DNA of 32,340 bases from Burkholderiales bacterium (GCA_026125445.1 JAHCLE010000025.1:1-32340); one strand, 5' to 3'; shown: positions 16,409-24,883, numbered from the stretch's first letter. Notes: generated from the letters alone by a model not told the origin. Made by a program: numbers and translations.

Positions 16409-17811
16409 GCCCGGCCGTCCCCGTCGCCGAGCAGCTGCGCGCGGCCGCGCAGCTCGTCCACGAAGGCCGCTTCCTCCAGGCGGAGGCCTTCGCGCGCCAG
16501 GTGCTCTCGCGCCAGCCGCGCAACGCCGAGGCGCACCACGTCCTCGCGCTCTCCGCGCTGTTCCAGGGCCGTCCGGCGCAGGCGCTGCCCGCGATCGACA
16601 AGGCGGTCTCGCTCGCCGGCGCCGACCCGCAGTTCCACTTCATCCGCGCCATGTGCCTGGCGGGCGCCGGACGGGCCGAGGAGGCGGTGGCCTCCTACCG
16701 CAAGGCGCTCGCCCTGCGCCCGGCGTTCTTCGAGGCCTGGGCCAACCTCGGCAACCTCCTCGAGCGGCACGGGCAGTGGGCGCAGGCCGAGGAGGCCTAT
16801 GGCCGCGCGATCCGGCTTCGGCCCGGCACCGGCCCGGTGCTCAACGGCCTGGGCATGTGCGCGCTCGCGCGCGGCGATCGCGAGGCGGCCGCGCAGGCCT
16901 TCGCGGGCGCCGTTTCCGCCGATCCCGCCTCGCACACGGCGCGCAACAACCTCGGCCAGACGCTCGGCAAGCTCAAGCGCATGCAGGAGGGCATCGCGCA
17001 GCTTCGCGAGGCCGTCCGCCTCAAGCCCGACTACGCCGTGGCGTGGGTAAACCTGGGCGAGCTCTGCCATTCGGCCGGCCTCGACGCCCAGGCCGTCGAG
17101 GCCATCGACCACGCGCTCGCCATCGATCCGTCCAACGACGGCCTGCGGCACCTTCGCGACGCCATCGCCGGCGTGCAGACCGGGCGCGCCCCCGACGACT
17201 ACATCCGCGACTTCTTCGACCGCTTCGCCGAGGACTTCGACAAGCGCCTCGTGCAGGACCTCGAGTACCGCACGCCGCAGCGCATGGTCGAGTTCCTCTC
17301 GCCCTGGCTCGCCGGCCGGGAAGGCAGGCTGCGCATCGAGGACCTCGGCTGCGGAACGGGGCTTTCGGGCATCGCGCTGAAGCCCTGGGCCGCGAGCCTC
17401 GCGGGCGCGGACCTCTCCGCGGGAATGCTCGCGAAGGCGCGCGAGCGCGGCATCTACGACTCGCTGCAGGAGGCCGAGATCGCCGCCTACCTCGACGGCC
17501 GGCCCACGGGCGGCTGCGACCTCGTCGCCGCCATGGACGTCTTCGTCTACGTGGGCGACCTCGACCCCATCTTCCGCGCCGTGTCCCGCTCGCTGGCCCC
17601 CGGCGGGATGTTCGCCTTTTCGGTGGAAAGGCTCGAGGACGGCGAGGGCTTCCGGCTCGCCCGCTCCGGCCGCTACGCCCACTCGCCCGGATACCTTCGC
17701 GACCTCGCCAGGGCGCACGGGCTCGCCGAGTGGAAGATCGACGAGACGGTCATCCGCAAGGAAGCCGGCCGCGACGTCGGCGGCCTGCACGCCGCGTTCA
17801 CGAAGGCCTGA
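16405..17811 (+). CDS. TPR-repeat protein with C-terminal SAM-dependent methyltransferase domain
   Basis: The product is 468 residues. The first about 250 are tandem tetratricopeptide repeats with the typical W..LG..L..G....A...Y..A..L.P pattern. A class I methyltransferase domain follows, with motif I DLGCGTGLSG starting at 313, then GADLSAGML and a C-terminal hydrophobic strand. It resembles predicted TPR-containing methyltransferases (COG4976 type). The substrate is unknown; TPRs suggest a protein target or partner. The start is TTG at 16405, overlapping the BON gene stop as TTGA; there is no ATG before the TPRs. Its stop touches the stop of the convergent gene at TGATCA with no gap. Confidence 0.85.
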   Translation: MSPAVPVAEQLRAAAQLVHEGRFLQAEAFARQVLSRQPRNAEAHHVLALSALFQGRPAQALPAIDKAVSLAGADPQFHFIRAMCLAGAGRAEEAVASYRKALALRPAFFEAWANLGNLLERHGQWAQAEEAYGRAIRLRPGTGPVLNGLGMCALARGDREAAAQAFAGAVSADPASHTARNNLGQTLGKLKRMQEGIAQLREAVRLKPDYAVAWVNLGELCHSAGLDAQAVEAIDHALAIDPSNDGLRHLRDAIAGVQTGRAPDDYIRDFFDRFAEDFDKRLVQDLEYRTPQRMVEFLSPWLAGREGRLRIEDLGCGTGLSGIALKPWAASLAGADLSAGMLAKARERGIYDSLQEAEIAAYLDGRPTGGCDLVAAMDVFVYVGDLDPIFRAVSRSLAPGGMFAFSVERLEDGEGFRLARSGRYAHSPGYLRDLARAHGLAEWKIDETVIRKEAGRDVGGLHAAFTKA

Positions 17812-18240
17812 TCAGGCCATCTTGCGGGCGAGGAAGCGCATGAGCGGCCCCACCAGGGGCAGCTTGGCGTAGAGCTCGCCCGCGGCGTCCCAGTAGTCGC
17901 GGTGGTACGTCACGCGCCCGTCGGGGCCGAAGCGCACGACGGAGAGACCGTGGATGCGCCGCGTCACGTCCGGCTTCCAGCTCCTGACCCGGAAGTCGAA
18001 GTCCCAGATGAGCGCCGCCCGCCCGCCCTCGAGGATCGTGTCCGTGATGGTGAAGCGCGGCTCGTCGAGGGTCTCGTACATGTGCCCGAAGATGCGCTCG
18101 AGCTCCTTCACGCCGCGCACCTCGTTGAACGGGTCCCGGAAGTACGCGTCCGGCGCGTAGACCGCGCCGATGCCGGCGAGCCGCTCGGGGGCGAGGCCCT
18201 CCCAGAACGCCTTCAGGTTCGCCAGCGCCGCGGCGCTCAC
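17812..18240 (-). CDS. SnoaL-like / nuclear transport factor 2-fold protein
   Basis: The 142-residue soluble protein has the NTF2/SnoaL-like pattern: YAPDAYFRDPFNEVRG, then a conserved-strand segment ending RIHGLSVVRFGPDGRVTYHRDYWDAAGELY. Members are often small isomerases or hydrolases with a cone-shaped pocket. The start GTG at 18240 forms a GTGA overlap with the SDR stop, so it is the last gene of the DUF3833-SDR-SnoaL set. Similar proteins accompany SDR and DUF3833 genes beside cyclopropane-synthase-like clusters, which suggests a role on the same lipid. Confidence 0.85.
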   Translation of the reverse strand: MSAAALANLKAFWEGLAPERLAGIGAVYAPDAYFRDPFNEVRGVKELERIFGHMYETLDEPRFTITDTILEGGRAALIWDFDFRVRSWKPDVTRRIHGLSVVRFGPDGRVTYHRDYWDAAGELYAKLPLVGPLMRFLARKMA

Positions 18241-19016
18241 GGCCCGGTCGCCTTGCGCACGGCCGGGAAGTAGCGGCCGTACGGCAGCACGCGCAGCAGC
18301 TTCAGGAAGCGCGTGAAGCGCTTCGGGAAGTGGATCTCGAACTCTCCCGCCTCGAGCCCCGCCACGATCTCGCGCGCGGCCTCGTCCGGCTCGATGAGCG
18401 CGGGCATGCGGAAATCGTTCTGCGCCGTCATGGGGGTCCTCACGAAGCCGGGGTTCACCACGCACACGCCGATGCCCTTCGGCTGCAGGTCCAGGTAGAG
18501 CGCCTCGGCGAGGTTGATCATCGCCGCCTTGGTGGGCCCGTACACGAGGCTCTTCGGAAGCCCCCGGTAGCCCGCGACCGAAGACACCAGCACGATCGTG
18601 CCGCTGCCCTGCGCGAGAAGCTTCGGCACGACCGCCGCCAGCGCGTTGAGCGGGCCCAGGAGGTTCACCTCCACCATCGAGCGCGCGGCCGCCACGTCGA
18701 GCTCCCACGCCCGCATCGGCCGGTACTCCCCCGCCATGAGCACGACGAGGTCGATGCCGCCCCAGGCCCTGGCCATCGACGACGCCGCCTTCTCGAGCGC
18801 GGGCGCGTCGGTGATGTCGAGCGGCAGCACGAGGGCGCGGCCCTTGCCGAAGCGGCCCGCCATCCCGTCCAGGGGCTCGCGCCGGCGCGCGGACAGGGCC
18901 ACCCTCGCGCCCTTCGCGGCGAGCGCCTCCGCGAGCGCCGCGCCGATGCCCGTGGAGGCGCCGACGATCCAGCAGCGCCGGTCCTTCCAGTCGCGGATGG
19001 GGGGATTGAGGGCCAT
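18237..19016 (-). CDS. Short-chain dehydrogenase/reductase
   Basis: The 259-residue protein is a classical SDR: NAD(P)-binding GASTGIG near residue 19, catalytic Ser in VSSVAGY and YGPTK (Tyr and Lys). The structural NAG motif is replaced by MAG in VVLMAGEY. ARRREP after the second strand, with basic residues, suggests NADPH. The C-terminus is basic and hydrophobic (RFTRFLKLLRVLPYGRYF) and may contact the membrane. The ATG at 19016 is three bases after the DUF3833 stop. Its substrate is probably linked to the lipid cluster, but that is inferred from position only. Confidence 0.9.
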   Translation of the reverse strand: MALNPPIRDWKDRRCWIVGASTGIGAALAEALAAKGARVALSARRREPLDGMAGRFGKGRALVLPLDITDAPALEKAASSMARAWGGIDLVVLMAGEYRPMRAWELDVAAARSMVEVNLLGPLNALAAVVPKLLAQGSGTIVLVSSVAGYRGLPKSLVYGPTKAAMINLAEALYLDLQPKGIGVCVVNPGFVRTPMTAQNDFRMPALIEPDEAAREIVAGLEAGEFEIHFPKRFTRFLKLLRVLPYGRYFPAVRKATGP

Positions 19017-19019
19017 GGG

Positions 19020-19544
19020 CTAGCGCTTGCGGAAGAAGATGGTGACCTCGCCGAACCGGATGCCGAACTTGGAGAACGAGGTCTTGTTCACCAGGGTCCG
19101 CTCGTCCACGAGCCACATCCAGTCGTCCATGTCGAGGTGGATGGTACCGCCATCCTCGCGCTTCGCGTCGAGGACGTACTTCCAGCGCAGCGCGTTGCCG
19201 GAGGCCTCGCCCTTGGCCTCGCCCACGACGTCGGCCGCCGTGCCGGTGTAGCGCTCGCCGTCCTTGCGGATCGTCCAGACGCGCGTCTCCTTCGTGCCGT
19301 CGGCGTAGGTGAAGCGCTCGTCGAGCGTGCCCACGTCGCCGTTCCAGGTGCAGGTCATCTCCACGGTCATGCGCTTGATCACCCTGCCGGAGCGGTCCTG
19401 CACGATGCCCCAGGCGTCCACCTGGCCGCTGAAGTACTGCCTGAGGTCGAGAACGGGCTTCTCGCGGGCGTAGTCCTGCGGCGCCACGGTGGCGCATCCC
19501 GCGAGCACCAGCGCCGCGATGCCCGCGATGGCTTTCCTGATCAT
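19020..19544 (-). CDS. DUF3833 family lipoprotein
   Basis: The product is 174 residues with a lipoprotein signal ending in LAGC (Cys17). A beta-rich, lipocalin-like body follows (DLRQYFSGQVDAWGIVQDRSG, TWNGDVGTLDERFTYADG, WMWLVDERTLVNKTSF). The function of DUF3833 is not known; the fold suggests lipid or ester binding. The ATG at 19544 has AAAGGAG about six bases upstream; an in-frame ATG at 19598 lacks a ribosome site and would add a non-signal extension. It leads the three-gene set DUF3833-SDR-SnoaL, just downstream of the large hairpin repeat. Confidence 0.85.
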   Translation of the reverse strand: MIRKAIAGIAALVLAGCATVAPQDYAREKPVLDLRQYFSGQVDAWGIVQDRSGRVIKRMTVEMTCTWNGDVGTLDERFTYADGTKETRVWTIRKDGERYTGTAADVVGEAKGEASGNALRWKYVLDAKREDGGTIHLDMDDWMWLVDERTLVNKTSFSKFGIRFGEVTIFFRKR

Positions 19545-19581
19545 TCCTTTCTCCTTTCGGTTGTTTCCCGCTACGCGGGGA

Positions 19582-19749
19582 GTAAACCTTTGGAACACGG
19601 ATGAACACGGATGGACACGGATAAATCTTGAGCTGGAGCCGCATTGCCTGGAGAAAGGTGGTCGTCCTCATTGGCAAGGCGTTTCCTGCTCAGGAATCAT
19701 CCGTGTTCATCCGTGTCCATCCGTGTTCATCCGTGTTCCAAAGGTTTAC
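19582..19749. repeat. 168-nt hairpin repeat with 10-base tandem units
   Basis: Perfectly complementary 41-base arms lie at 19582-19622 and 19709-19749. Each is made of tandem units close to GAACACGGAT, three on the left and four on the right. Further in, 19623-19648 and 19673-19698 still pair at 19 of 26 positions, leaving a loop of about 24 bases; the extra right-hand unit would be a bulge. The MFS stop codon (19746-19748) lies in the right arm. Repeats built from ATCCGTGTTCAT-like units recur in many bacterial genomes. I see no transposase gene. Confidence 0.85.
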
Positions 19750-21038
19750 CCAGCGGAGCGACAAAACGGCGAAGCCGCCAGCACCCCCGCCGCGGCGAGC
19801 TTCAGCGCGCAGGGCAGCAGCGCGTATACCGCCGCGAGGACGAGCAGGGACTCGGGGGAGCTCGCCGCTCCCGGCGCGTAGCCGAAGGCCTGCAGCAGCG
19901 GCAGCGCGATGCCGGCCGCGAGCGCGAGGTTGAGCTTCGTCACGAGGCTCCACAGCCCGAAGTAGGCGCCCTCGTGACGCCCCGCCCCGCGCGCCTCGTC
20001 CCCGTCGATCACGTCGGCGAGGAGCGAGGGCGGGATCGCGAGGTCGGCTCCCAGCCCGATGCCCGACAGCACGCAGATGGCGAGATAGGCCGCCACGTCA
20101 CCGGGTCCCAGCAGGAAGGCCCACGCGAAGGCGGAGATGGAGACCGCCATCGCGGCGAGCCACGAACGCCCCTTGCCGATGCGCCGCGCGAGCCACACCC
20201 AGAACGGCAGCCCCGCCGCGCCGGCCGCGAAGTAGGCGATGAGGAAGGGGGGGCCGAGGTCGGGACGGCGCACGACGTCCTCGATGAAGAAGAGCACCAG
20301 GGTGGCGGGGATCGAGGCCGCGATGCCGTTCAGCACGAAGATCGCGAGCAGGCGCCGGAACGGGGCGTTGGACAGGGGAATGGTGAAAGTCCCGAGCGCG
20401 GCCGTCCCCGCGGGCGGGCGCCGCGGGTGGGCGGGGGGAGAGCCGAGGATCGTGATCGCGGCCGCCAGCAGCACGAGCGGCGCGAAGACGATCGCGAAGC
20501 GCGCGAATCCCTCGCGTTCTCCCAGCGACTGGCGAAGCGCCTCCGGCAGCGCGGCGGCGAGGAACACGCCCACGAGGGCGAAGCCCTCGCGCCAGGCCGT
20601 CACCCGCGTGCGCCCCGCCACGTCGTCGGTGATCTCCGCGCCGTGCGCCTGGTAGCTCACCGTGACGAGGCTGAAGGCCGTGTAGACGAGGACGAGGTTC
20701 GCGACGAGCCACGCGGAAAGTCCCCCGGAGCCCGCCGCGGGCGGGTGGAAGAGCCCGGCCATGCCCAGGGCGAGCAGCGGCGCGCCCGCCGCCACGAAGG
20801 CCCAGCGGCTCGTGCCGCGCGCCCGCGCCCGGTCGCTCCACCAGCCGAAGAACGGGTCCTGCACCGCGTCCACGATGCGGGCCGCGAGCAGGATCGCGCC
20901 CACGCCCGCGAGCGACAGGCCCAGCGTGTCGGCGTAGAACTTCGGCACGTGCACGTAGATGGGCAGCGCCGCCATGGCGAGCGGCAGCCCCAGCGCGCCG
21001 TAGGCCGCGAGCTCGAGGCTCGTGGGTCGCGCGGCCAC
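19746..21038 (-). CDS. MFS carrier of the GPH/MelB-like (MFS_2) type
   Basis: The 430-residue protein has about twelve hydrophobic segments and a MelB-like start: YGALGLPLAMAALPIYVHVPKFYA with RIVDAVQDPFFGWWSDR in loop 2-3. These resemble sodium/sugar symporters, but members in cfa-DUF1365 clusters probably handle other, perhaps lipid-related, substrates. The start is GTG at 21038, nine bases after the previous stop. The stop codon is inside the right arm of the hairpin repeat, so the extreme C-terminus may have been altered by it. The substrate is unknown. Confidence 0.85.
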   Translation of the reverse strand: MAARPTSLELAAYGALGLPLAMAALPIYVHVPKFYADTLGLSLAGVGAILLAARIVDAVQDPFFGWWSDRARARGTSRWAFVAAGAPLLALGMAGLFHPPAAGSGGLSAWLVANLVLVYTAFSLVTVSYQAHGAEITDDVAGRTRVTAWREGFALVGVFLAAALPEALRQSLGEREGFARFAIVFAPLVLLAAAITILGSPPAHPRRPPAGTAALGTFTIPLSNAPFRRLLAIFVLNGIAASIPATLVLFFIEDVVRRPDLGPPFLIAYFAAGAAGLPFWVWLARRIGKGRSWLAAMAVSISAFAWAFLLGPGDVAAYLAICVLSGIGLGADLAIPPSLLADVIDGDEARGAGRHEGAYFGLWSLVTKLNLALAAGIALPLLQAFGYAPGAASSPESLLVLAAVYALLPCALKLAAAGVLAASPFCRSAG

Positions 21039-21047
21039 GGTCGCCCC

Positions 21048-21587
21048 CTAGTCGGGAAGCCCGAGCATGCGCGCGCGCAGCTTCGGCTCGCTCGTGCGCT
21101 CGTCCAGCCAGATGGCGAAGAAGGCGCGCGCGAATTCCGGATCCGGCACGGTGCCGAGCAGCCGGTCCTTGCCGTAGAACCGCGCCTCCCGCCCCGGGAT
21201 GCTCAAGCCCACCAGCCGGTCGCCGGGCCGGATGTCGGGAAAGACGCGGTCCATCGCCTCCTCCCAGCGCTTGAGCTTCGCGGGATCGGTGAAGCCCAGC
21301 TTGCGCATTTCCTCGAGGCTTCGCTGCGTGAGGTCGCGCCCCTTGATGTTCATGGCGTAGCGGATGTCGAGGGCGAACACGCGGTCGAAGGACCACGCCT
21401 CGCCGGGCACCCACAGCGAGGAGTCGTAGACGTGCAGCCCGAACCACCTCAGCCGCCCCTCGCCCAGGGGCTTGAGCATCGGCATCTCCGAGGCGAGGGC
21501 CAGCGGCAGCGGCGGCGAGGCCTGCGCGGGCTGCGCCTGCGCGAGCGCCGCGGCGAGTGCGAGCGCCGCGAGGAGCGATCGCGTCAC
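21048..21587 (-). CDS. Exported chalcone-isomerase-like protein
   Basis: The 179-residue protein has a signal peptide (about 1-26, cut near AQA) and a chalcone isomerase-like body (Chalcone_3 type). Conserved segments are WFGLHVYDSSLWVPGE, FALDIRYAMNIKGRDLTQRSLEEM and DIRPGDRLVGLSIPG. Such bacterial proteins lie beside cyclopropane-synthase-like methyltransferases; the fold binds fatty acids in related proteins, and no reaction is established for this group as far as I know. The GTG start overlaps the cfa stop (GTGA). It is periplasmic by its signal. Confidence 0.85.
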   Translation of the reverse strand: MTRSLLAALALAAALAQAQPAQASPPLPLALASEMPMLKPLGEGRLRWFGLHVYDSSLWVPGEAWSFDRVFALDIRYAMNIKGRDLTQRSLEEMRKLGFTDPAKLKRWEEAMDRVFPDIRPGDRLVGLSIPGREARFYGKDRLLGTVPDPEFARAFFAIWLDERTSEPKLRARMLGLPD

Positions 21588-22798
21588 GCCGGCCTCTCCA
21601 TCTCCAGGTGCGCGACGTCGATGCGCCCGGCGTCGAATCCCACCTCGCAGTAATGCAGGTAGAAACGCCAGATGGCGAGGAAGCGGTCGTCGAAGCCGAG
21701 GGCCTTGATCTCGCGCTCCTTCGCGTCGATGGCCTCGCGCCAGCGGCGAAGCGTCTCGGCGTAGTGCGGCCCGAAGCGGAAGGGCTCGTGCACGGCGAGC
21801 CCGGCCCCGCGCGCCAGCGCCGCCAGCCGCTCCACGGGCGCGAGCATCCCGCCGGGGAAGATGTACTCGCGGATGAAGTCGCTCGTGATCCGGTACTTCG
21901 GGAACGCCGCCGCGTCGATGGTGATCGCCTGGATGGCGGCCTTGCCGCCCGGCACGAGGCGCTCGTGAAGCTGGCGGAAGTACGCCGGCCACCAGCGCTC
22001 GCCCACCGCCTCGATCATCTCCACGGAGACGATGCGGTCCCAGGTCCCGTCGAGGTCGCGGTAGTCCTGGAAGCGCAGCTCGACGCGCTCCTCGAGCCCG
22101 GCCTTGCGGATGCGCTCGCGCGCGTAGTCGAGCTGGGCCCGCGAGATCGTGATGCCGGTCCAGCGGCAGCCGCGCGTTCGCACGGCGTACTCCGCGAAGC
22201 CTCCCCAGCCGCAGCCGATCTCCAGGACGCGGTGACCGGCCTGGACGCCCAGGGCGTCCAGCAGGCGCTCGTACTTGGCTTCCTGCGCGCGCTCGAGCGA
22301 GCCGTCGAGCCCCGGGGCGAAGAGGGCCGAGGAGTAGGTCATCGTGCGGTCGAGCCACAGCGCGTAGAAGTCGTTGCCGAGGTCGTAGTGGGCGTGGATG
22401 TTCTTCCGGGAGCCCGCGCGCGTGTTGGGGCGCAGCAGGTGCGCCACCCGGTAGAGGAGGGCCACGACGGGATTGCCGTAGAAGACCGACTCGAGCGCCT
22501 GCTGGTTGGCCTCGCACAGGGCGAGCAGCGCCGTCATGTCGCGGGTGGCGATGAGCCCGTCGCGCCAGCACTCGGCCACGCCGATGTCGGCCGCGCGGAC
22601 CATGCGGCCCACGGCCTTCCAGTCGCGGATCTCGAGGTCGGCCGAAGGGCCTTCCGCGGCGCCGGCGAACACGCGCCGGACGCCCTCGGGCGTGGTGACC
22701 TCGAGGCGGCCCTTGCGCAGGCGCGAGAGCACCCCGAAGAGGATGCGGGCCGAATAGGTGGGAGCGGGAAGCTGCGCGGCGTGCTGGGCGGAATTCAC
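21584..22798 (-). CDS. cfa: Cyclopropane-fatty-acyl-phospholipid synthase-family methyltransferase
   Basis: The 404-residue protein methylates unsaturated acyl chains of membrane phospholipids using SAM. It has HAHYDLGNDFY at about 135-145, MTYSSALF at 153-160, the SAM loop LEIGCGWGGF at 192-201, and FIREYIFPGG in the C-terminal half. E. coli Cfa has a Cys where this protein has Ser in the MTYS segment (from memory), so the product could be a cyclopropane or a simple methylated or furan-type precursor. The start GTG at 22798 overlaps the DUF1365 stop, and the stop overlaps the chalcone-isomerase-like start, both GTGA. Confidence 0.92.
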   Translation of the reverse strand: MNSAQHAAQLPAPTYSARILFGVLSRLRKGRLEVTTPEGVRRVFAGAAEGPSADLEIRDWKAVGRMVRAADIGVAECWRDGLIATRDMTALLALCEANQQALESVFYGNPVVALLYRVAHLLRPNTRAGSRKNIHAHYDLGNDFYALWLDRTMTYSSALFAPGLDGSLERAQEAKYERLLDALGVQAGHRVLEIGCGWGGFAEYAVRTRGCRWTGITISRAQLDYARERIRKAGLEERVELRFQDYRDLDGTWDRIVSVEMIEAVGERWWPAYFRQLHERLVPGGKAAIQAITIDAAAFPKYRITSDFIREYIFPGGMLAPVERLAALARGAGLAVHEPFRFGPHYAETLRRWREAIDAKEREIKALGFDDRFLAIWRFYLHYCEVGFDAGRIDVAHLEMERPA

Positions 22799-23553
22799 CG
22801 GGTCGTCTCCTGGAGCGGCGGCTCGGGCTTGGAAAAGAAGGGCACGCGCTTCAGCCACAGCCGCAGCGCCTGCCAGTGGATGCGGGCGATCACGCCCGCG
22901 GTGATGAACGGGTAGCCGAGGAAGGCCTTGGCGAGCGAGCGGGCGCGAATCGCCTCGGCGCGCCCGTCGATGCAGGTGGCGATGAGCTTGCCCTCCCGGT
23001 CGTGGTAGTCGATGTGCGCGAGCTGGCCCCCGGCGTCGCCGGCGAAGCGGAAGCGGTAGAAGCCTTCCACCTCGCAGAAGGGCGAGACGTGGAAGACCTT
23101 CTGCGCGCGCAGCCAGTCGCGCGGCCCGATCGGGCGGCCGTCCGCGTGCGCGAGGAGGTAGTTGTGGCGCTCGCCGAAGGTGTTGGACACCTCGCAGAGC
23201 ACTGCCCGGAGCGCCCCCGCCCGGTCGTGGCAGTAGTAGATCGCGATGGGATTGAAGACGTAGCCCAGCACGCGCGGGAAGGCCTGCAGCACGATCTCGC
23301 CGTCGGCGTTGCGCACCCCGGCGCGGGCGAGCTGCGAGCGCACCCACGGCTCGAGGGGCGAGCCGTCGCGGGGCCCGTGGTCGCGGCTCATGAGCGCCAG
23401 GAGGTTCCAGCGGTCCACCGATAGGATGCCGCGGCCCGCCGCGGCCATCGCCGACAGCGGCACGCGCAGGAAGTAGACGGGGTAGGCGAACGCGTGTCGC
23501 GCCGGCCGGCGGCGGGCGTGGAACACGCGCCCGAAGAGGATCTGCGCCTGCAT
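22795..23553 (-). CDS. DUF1365 family protein
   Basis: This 252-residue protein has the family features [22 protein letters not shown] at the N-terminus and RVLGYVFNPIAIYYC and EVSNTFGERHNY in the middle. DUF1365 genes nearly always sit between an FAD-dependent amine-oxidase-like gene and a cfa gene, as here, and the three probably act on the same acyl chain. The biochemical role is unknown. The ATG at 23553 shares one base with the upstream stop (TGATG); the stop overlaps the cfa start. Confidence 0.93.
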   Translation of the reverse strand: MQAQILFGRVFHARRRPARHAFAYPVYFLRVPLSAMAAAGRGILSVDRWNLLALMSRDHGPRDGSPLEPWVRSQLARAGVRNADGEIVLQAFPRVLGYVFNPIAIYYCHDRAGALRAVLCEVSNTFGERHNYLLAHADGRPIGPRDWLRAQKVFHVSPFCEVEGFYRFRFAGDAGGQLAHIDYHDREGKLIATCIDGRAEAIRARSLAKAFLGYPFITAGVIARIHWQALRLWLKRVPFFSKPEPPLQETTR

Positions 23554-24815
23554 CACGCCGCCCAGGGGATCGGAACGCCCATCTGACGGGCGACGTTCAC
23601 CGCCGAGACGAGCCCGTCCTCGTGGAAGCCGTGGCGCGTCCAGGCGCCGCAGTACCAGGTGCGGTCGCGGCCCTGCAGCGACGCCACGCGCCGCTTCGCC
23701 TCGTCGGATCCCTCGAGGAAGGCCGGGTGGTGGTAGTCGAAGGCCGCGAGCACGCGATCGTCGCGCGGGGCGTCCACGGGGTTCAGCGTCACCATCACCG
23801 GCGAGGTGAAGGGCAGGGGCTGCAGCCGGTTGAGGAGGTAGGTGAGCGAGACCGGCTCGTCGGAGAGCCCGGGCTGCGGCGCGTGGAAGTTCCAGCTCGC
23901 CCACGCGCGGCGCCGGCGCGGCAGCAGGCGCTCGTCGGTGTGCAGCACCGCGCGGTTGGGCTGGTAGGGGATGGCCTTGAGCACCGCGCGCTCGTCGGTG
24001 GAGGGCTTTTCCAGCATCGCGAGCGACTGGTCGGTGTGGGTCGCGAGCACCACCTGGTCGAAGCGCTCCGTGCCCGCGTCGGTGGCCACCTCGATCCGGT
24101 CGGGAAAGCGCCGCACCTGTCGCACGGGCGTGGAAAGCCGCACGTCCGGCAGTCCGGCCACGAGCCTGCGCACGTACTCGCGCGCACCGCCCCTCACCGT
24201 GCGCCACTGCGGACGGTTGGTGACCGCGAGAAGCCCGTGGTTCGCGCAGAACTGCAGGAAGGTCTGCATCGGGAAGCGGTTGATCTGCGTGGCCGGCGTC
24301 GACCAGATGCAGGCGGCCATCGGCATGAGGTAGAGCTCGCGCACCTCGCGGCCGTAGCCGCGCGCGTCGAGCCACTCGCCCAGCGTGCCGGAGACCGCGG
24401 CGCCGGAGGCCGCCAGCCGCGAAGCCTCGCGGTTGAAGCGCAGCAGGTCGGAGAGCATGCGCAGGAACCGGGGGCTCACCAGGTTCGACGGCTGCGCGAA
24501 TACCGTGCCGAGATTGGTGCCCGACCATTCCAGCGCCCCGTCGCCGATCCGCACGGAAAAGGACATGTCCGAGTCGGCGGCCTGCACCCCGAGGGCGGCG
24601 AAGAGCTGCACCAGGTTGGGGTAGGTCCGGTCGTTGAAGACGAGAAAGCCCGTATCCACCGGATGGGTAATGCCGTCCACCGTGGCGTCCACGGTGTTCG
24701 TGTGCCCTCCGGGGTAGGCGTTGGCCTCGAAAAGCGCCACCTCGTGGCGCTTCGAGAGCAGCCACGCGCTGGCGAGCCCGGAAATTCCGGCTCCGATGAC
24801 GGCGATCCTGGACAT
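23553..24815 (-). CDS. FAD/NAD(P)-dependent oxidoreductase, amine-oxidase-like (COG2907 type)
   Basis: The 420-residue flavoprotein starts with RIAVIGAGISGLASAWLL (FAD dinucleotide loop at residues 8-13) and AYPGGHTNT, and ends with a conserved WYCGAWTRHGFHEDGL. The length fits the COG2907 group. Its constant partners DUF1365 and cfa suggest oxidation or desaturation of membrane acyl chains. I choose the ATG at 24815; an ATG at 24854 would add 13 residues with no signal. No clear Shine-Dalgarno sequence precedes either. It is the first gene of the eight-gene minus-strand cluster; the palindrome at 24884-24930 lies just upstream. Confidence 0.9.
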   Translation of the reverse strand: MSRIAVIGAGISGLASAWLLSKRHEVALFEANAYPGGHTNTVDATVDGITHPVDTGFLVFNDRTYPNLVQLFAALGVQAADSDMSFSVRIGDGALEWSGTNLGTVFAQPSNLVSPRFLRMLSDLLRFNREASRLAASGAAVSGTLGEWLDARGYGREVRELYLMPMAACIWSTPATQINRFPMQTFLQFCANHGLLAVTNRPQWRTVRGGAREYVRRLVAGLPDVRLSTPVRQVRRFPDRIEVATDAGTERFDQVVLATHTDQSLAMLEKPSTDERAVLKAIPYQPNRAVLHTDERLLPRRRRAWASWNFHAPQPGLSDEPVSLTYLLNRLQPLPFTSPVMVTLNPVDAPRDDRVLAAFDYHHPAFLEGSDEAKRRVASLQGRDRTWYCGAWTRHGFHEDGLVSAVNVARQMGVPIPWAA

Positions 24816-24883
24816 GAGCGCGCAAGGTTGGGGCAGGTGGCCGCCGCCTCCCATCGGACCATGGTCCTACGCCCGCACGAAAA

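Noticed and set aside
19582-19749. Tandem units as a CRISPR array
   Set aside because: Units are 10 bases and contiguous without spacers, arranged as inverted arms; no cas genes nearby.
19489-19881. Short ORFs through the hairpin giving peptides with repeated RVHPCPSVF-like segments
   Set aside because: The peptide repeats simply translate the 10-base tandem units; no start signal or other homology supports a gene.
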